64,000 nt of DNA from Planctomycetota bacterium. Its GTDB lineage: Bacteria; Planctomycetota; Planctomycetia; Pirellulales; PALSA-1355. Of this stretch, positions 61,968 to 64,000 are shown in pieces. Where the stretch lies: assembly GCA_003389325.1 (NCBI GenBank), contig QQVE01000068.1, positions 1 through 64,000 of the forward strand, given 5' to 3'. Position numbers and translations under genes: made by a program. The notes below the pieces were generated by a model that made no database searches, was not told the DNA's origin, and saw only the letters and a list, made by a program, of their open reading frames with translations. Position 1 is the first letter of the stretch. Each line of letters begins with the position of its first letter.

Positions 61968-64000
61968 ATGACGACTCTGGAATCTTTGCAGAAAGCGGTC
62001 GAGTTGCACCGCTCCGGTCAGCTCGACGAAGCCGAGCGGATGTATCGCCGCGTGCTGGCCCTCGAACCGGCCAACGTTCACGCGCTGCACCTTTTGGGCT
62101 TGACCGCGCACCAACGCGGCCAGCACGCCCAAGCGGTGGAGTACATCGGCCAGGCCGTGAAGCTCGATCCGGCGCAGTTCACCTTCTATCTCAACCTGTC
62201 GGCGGCCTACATGGCGCTGGGCCGGGCGGACGACGCCATCGCCGCGCTGCGCGAGGTGATTCGCCTGCAGCCCGGACATGCCAAGGCGTACAACGACCTG
62301 GGCGTGCTGATGGCGAACCTGGGCCGGCTGGACGAGGCGGAACAGAGCTTTCGCCAGGTGCTGGCCATTCAGCCCCAATACGGACCGGCGCACAACAACC
62401 TGGGCAACATCCTCAACTCGCAGGGCCGGCACGCCGAGGCGGCCGAGTGCTTTCGCGCGGCCATCGCCGCCACGCCCGAGCTGGTGCAGGCCTACAACAA
62501 CCTGGCCAACACGCTCAAGACGCTGGGAAGCGCCGAAGAATCGATTCACTACTATCGCGAAGCGCTGCGCATCGCGCCCGACTACGTCGAGGCGTACTAC
62601 AACATGGCCATCACGTTCAAGGAACAAGGTCAGGCCGACGAGGCGATCGCCGCCTATCGCGAGGCGCTGCGCATTCGGCCCAACTTCGTCGAGGCCCGCT
62701 TCAATCTCGGCAACCTGTTCAAAGAGCAGGGCCTGTTGCCCGAGGCGCTCGAAGCCTTCGAGATCGTGATCGAAGCGCGGCCGCAATTTGCCGAAGCGCA
62801 TCACCAACTGGCCGGCGTGCTCCGCGCGCAGGGCCACATCGAGCGGGCTCGGGCCGAGTACGAAACGGCCATCCATCTCAAGCCAAACTTCGTCGATGCC
62901 CACCAGGCGCTGGGCAACCTGCTGCGCGACTGCGGGCTGCACGAGACGGCCGCCGACTACTACCGCCAGGCGCTAAGGATCAATCCGCAGTCGATCGAAG
63001 CGCTCAACAACCTGGGCACGGTGCTGCGATCGCTGGGACATCTGGACGAGGCGGCCCACTCCTGCCAGCGGGCCATCGAGGTCAACGCATCGTGCGCCGA
63101 GGCCTATAGCAACCTCGGGCTGGTGCGCCACGACCAGGGACGGATCGAAGAGGCGATGGCCGCGTACCGCGAGGCCGTGCGGCTGAAGCCCGAGTTGGCC
63201 GGCGCGCAGAACGCCCTGGGCGCGGCGCTGGAAATCCAGGGCAAGCACGAAGAAGCGCTGGACTGCTTTCGCGAGGCCGTGCGGTTGGATCCCAAATTCG
63301 CCGCCGCCTACAACAACCTGGGCGGCACGCTCAAGTCGCTGGGTCGCAACGGCGAGGCCATCGTTTGCTTCGAGGAGGCGCTGCGGATTAACGCCAACTT
63401 TGCCGAAGCCCACAACGGCTTGGGCGCCGTGCTGCACTCGAGCGAACAGCCCGAGGAAGCGCTCTCGGCATTTCAGCACGCGCTGGCGCTGAAGCCCGAC
63501 TACGCCGAAGCGCACGGCAACATCGGCAAACTGCTGGGCGAGCAGGGCAAGTTCGACGAGGCGCTCGACCGCTACAACGAGGCGGCCCGCTGCCAGCCCG
63601 AGTTGGCCTCGGTGCACCACAATCGTTCGCTGGTGCTGTTGACCATGGGCAAGTTCGCCGAAGGGTGGCCCGAGTACGAATGGCGGTGGCAGTTGTCCAC
63701 GGCGCCCAAGCGGCCGACCGGTCCGGCCTGGGCGGGCAAGCCGCTCGAAGGCCGCACGATCCTGCTGTATCCCGAGCAGGGCTTGGGCGACACGCTGCAA
63801 TTCATCCGCTATGCGCCGCTGGTGAAGCAGCGCGGTGGCCGGGTCGTGGTGGCCTGCCCGCGGCGGTTGATCCCCATTTTGAGCACGTGTCCCGGCGTCG
63901 ACGTGATCTACGGCGAAGACGAGCCGCAGCCGCGGTTCGACGTGCACGCGGCGCTGATGAGCCTGCCGGGCATTTTGGGCACGGACCTCGAATCGGTTCC
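61968..64000 (+). CDS. TPR protein with the start of a GT9-like domain (incomplete at the window end)
   Basis: The frame is open from ATG 61968 (MTTLESLQKAVELHRSGQLD) to the end of the window, giving at least 677 residues. Some sixteen TPRs (1 to ~550), the longest run in the array, precede the opening of a GT9-like domain: FAEGWPEYEWRWQLSTAPKR, ILLYPEQGLGDTLQFIRYAPL and VVVACPRRLIPIL. The rest lies outside. The 169-base gap upstream, longer than elsewhere in the array, could hold a separate promoter. Confidence 0.85.
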   Translation, partial: MTTLESLQKAVELHRSGQLDEAERMYRRVLALEPANVHALHLLGLTAHQRGQHAQAVEYIGQAVKLDPAQFTFYLNLSAAYMALGRADDAIAALREVIRLQPGHAKAYNDLGVLMANLGRLDEAEQSFRQVLAIQPQYGPAHNNLGNILNSQGRHAEAAECFRAAIAATPELVQAYNNLANTLKTLGSAEESIHYYREALRIAPDYVEAYYNMAITFKEQGQADEAIAAYREALRIRPNFVEARFNLGNLFKEQGLLPEALEAFEIVIEARPQFAEAHHQLAGVLRAQGHIERARAEYETAIHLKPNFVDAHQALGNLLRDCGLHETAADYYRQALRINPQSIEALNNLGTVLRSLGHLDEAAHSCQRAIEVNASCAEAYSNLGLVRHDQGRIEEAMAAYREAVRLKPELAGAQNALGAALEIQGKHEEALDCFREAVRLDPKFAAAYNNLGGTLKSLGRNGEAIVCFEEALRINANFAEAHNGLGAVLHSSEQPEEALSAFQHALALKPDYAEAHGNIGKLLGEQGKFDEALDRYNEAARCQPELASVHHNRSLVLLTMGKFAEGWPEYEWRWQLSTAPKRPTGPAWAGKPLEGRTILLYPEQGLGDTLQFIRYAPLVKQRGGRVVVACPRRLIPILSTCPGVDVIYGEDEPQPRFDVHAALMSLPGILGTDLESV

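Overview
The window looks like the chromosome of a planctomycete, probably in or near the Pirellulales. The DNA is GC-rich, most genes are separate small transcription units, and several features are typical of that group: Tat-exported sugar isomerase-like and Gfo/Idh/MocA proteins, BBP7-like beta-barrel proteins, a short protein with the N-terminal motif RYSLRTLLVLAA, a cytochrome b fused to c-type cytochrome domains, a large transmembrane pseudokinase and many TPR proteins. This assignment is inferred from gene content, because no rRNA or other phylogenetic marker is present.

Layout. 1-7.6 kb: a transposase remnant, an exported sugar isomerase-like protein with a GT8-GT9-like glycosyltransferase, then on the minus strand a Gfo/Idh/MocA oxidoreductase with MtfA, and a lipase-like lipoprotein. 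7.8-15.5 kb: GNAT acetyltransferase, DegT-type aminotransferase coupled to surE, csrA, a degenerate Nudix-like protein, a TPR protein, a calcineurin-type phosphoesterase and an M24 peptidase. 15.6-21.6 kb (minus): a zinc-ribbon membrane protein, the Rieske/cytochrome b-cc complex, nrnA and ribF. 21.7-24.1 kb: a small protein followed by a frame-disrupted HNH nuclease, then Ppx/GppA. 24.2-28.3 kb (minus): two paralogous beta-barrel proteins, and larB-nnrD. 28.5-33.5 kb: M24 peptidase, accB-accC, a PPi-type phosphofructokinase and a DoxX protein. 33.6-42.3 kb: hisD-hisC-hisB, threonine aldolase, glutamate dehydrogenase, a short membrane protein and comEC. 42.5-47.5 kb: an S9 peptidase lipoprotein, a cupin, a lipoprotein, and a DAHP synthase behind a leader-peptide attenuator. 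47.5-52.0 kb (minus): two membrane proteins with secretin/STN-like C-terminal regions, one of them a 1038-residue pseudokinase. 52.2 kb to the end: six consecutive TPR genes, two with OGT (GT41) catalytic domains and three with GT9-like domains. The last runs off the window.

How the genes work together. Most of the window is core metabolism: histidine and aromatic amino acid synthesis, fatty acid initiation, glycolysis, respiration and cofactors. The most distinctive parts are: (1) the aromatic-codon leader peptide and mutually exclusive RNA hairpins before the DAHP synthase gene, which spell out classical transcription attenuation; (2) the tandem TPR-glycosyltransferase array, which looks like a locally duplicated protein- or cell-surface-glycosylation locus; (3) the pseudokinase and its neighbour; and (4) at least three families of dispersed inverted repeats sitting against stop codons or between genes. 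I found no CRISPR array, tRNA, rRNA, prophage or recognisable origin.
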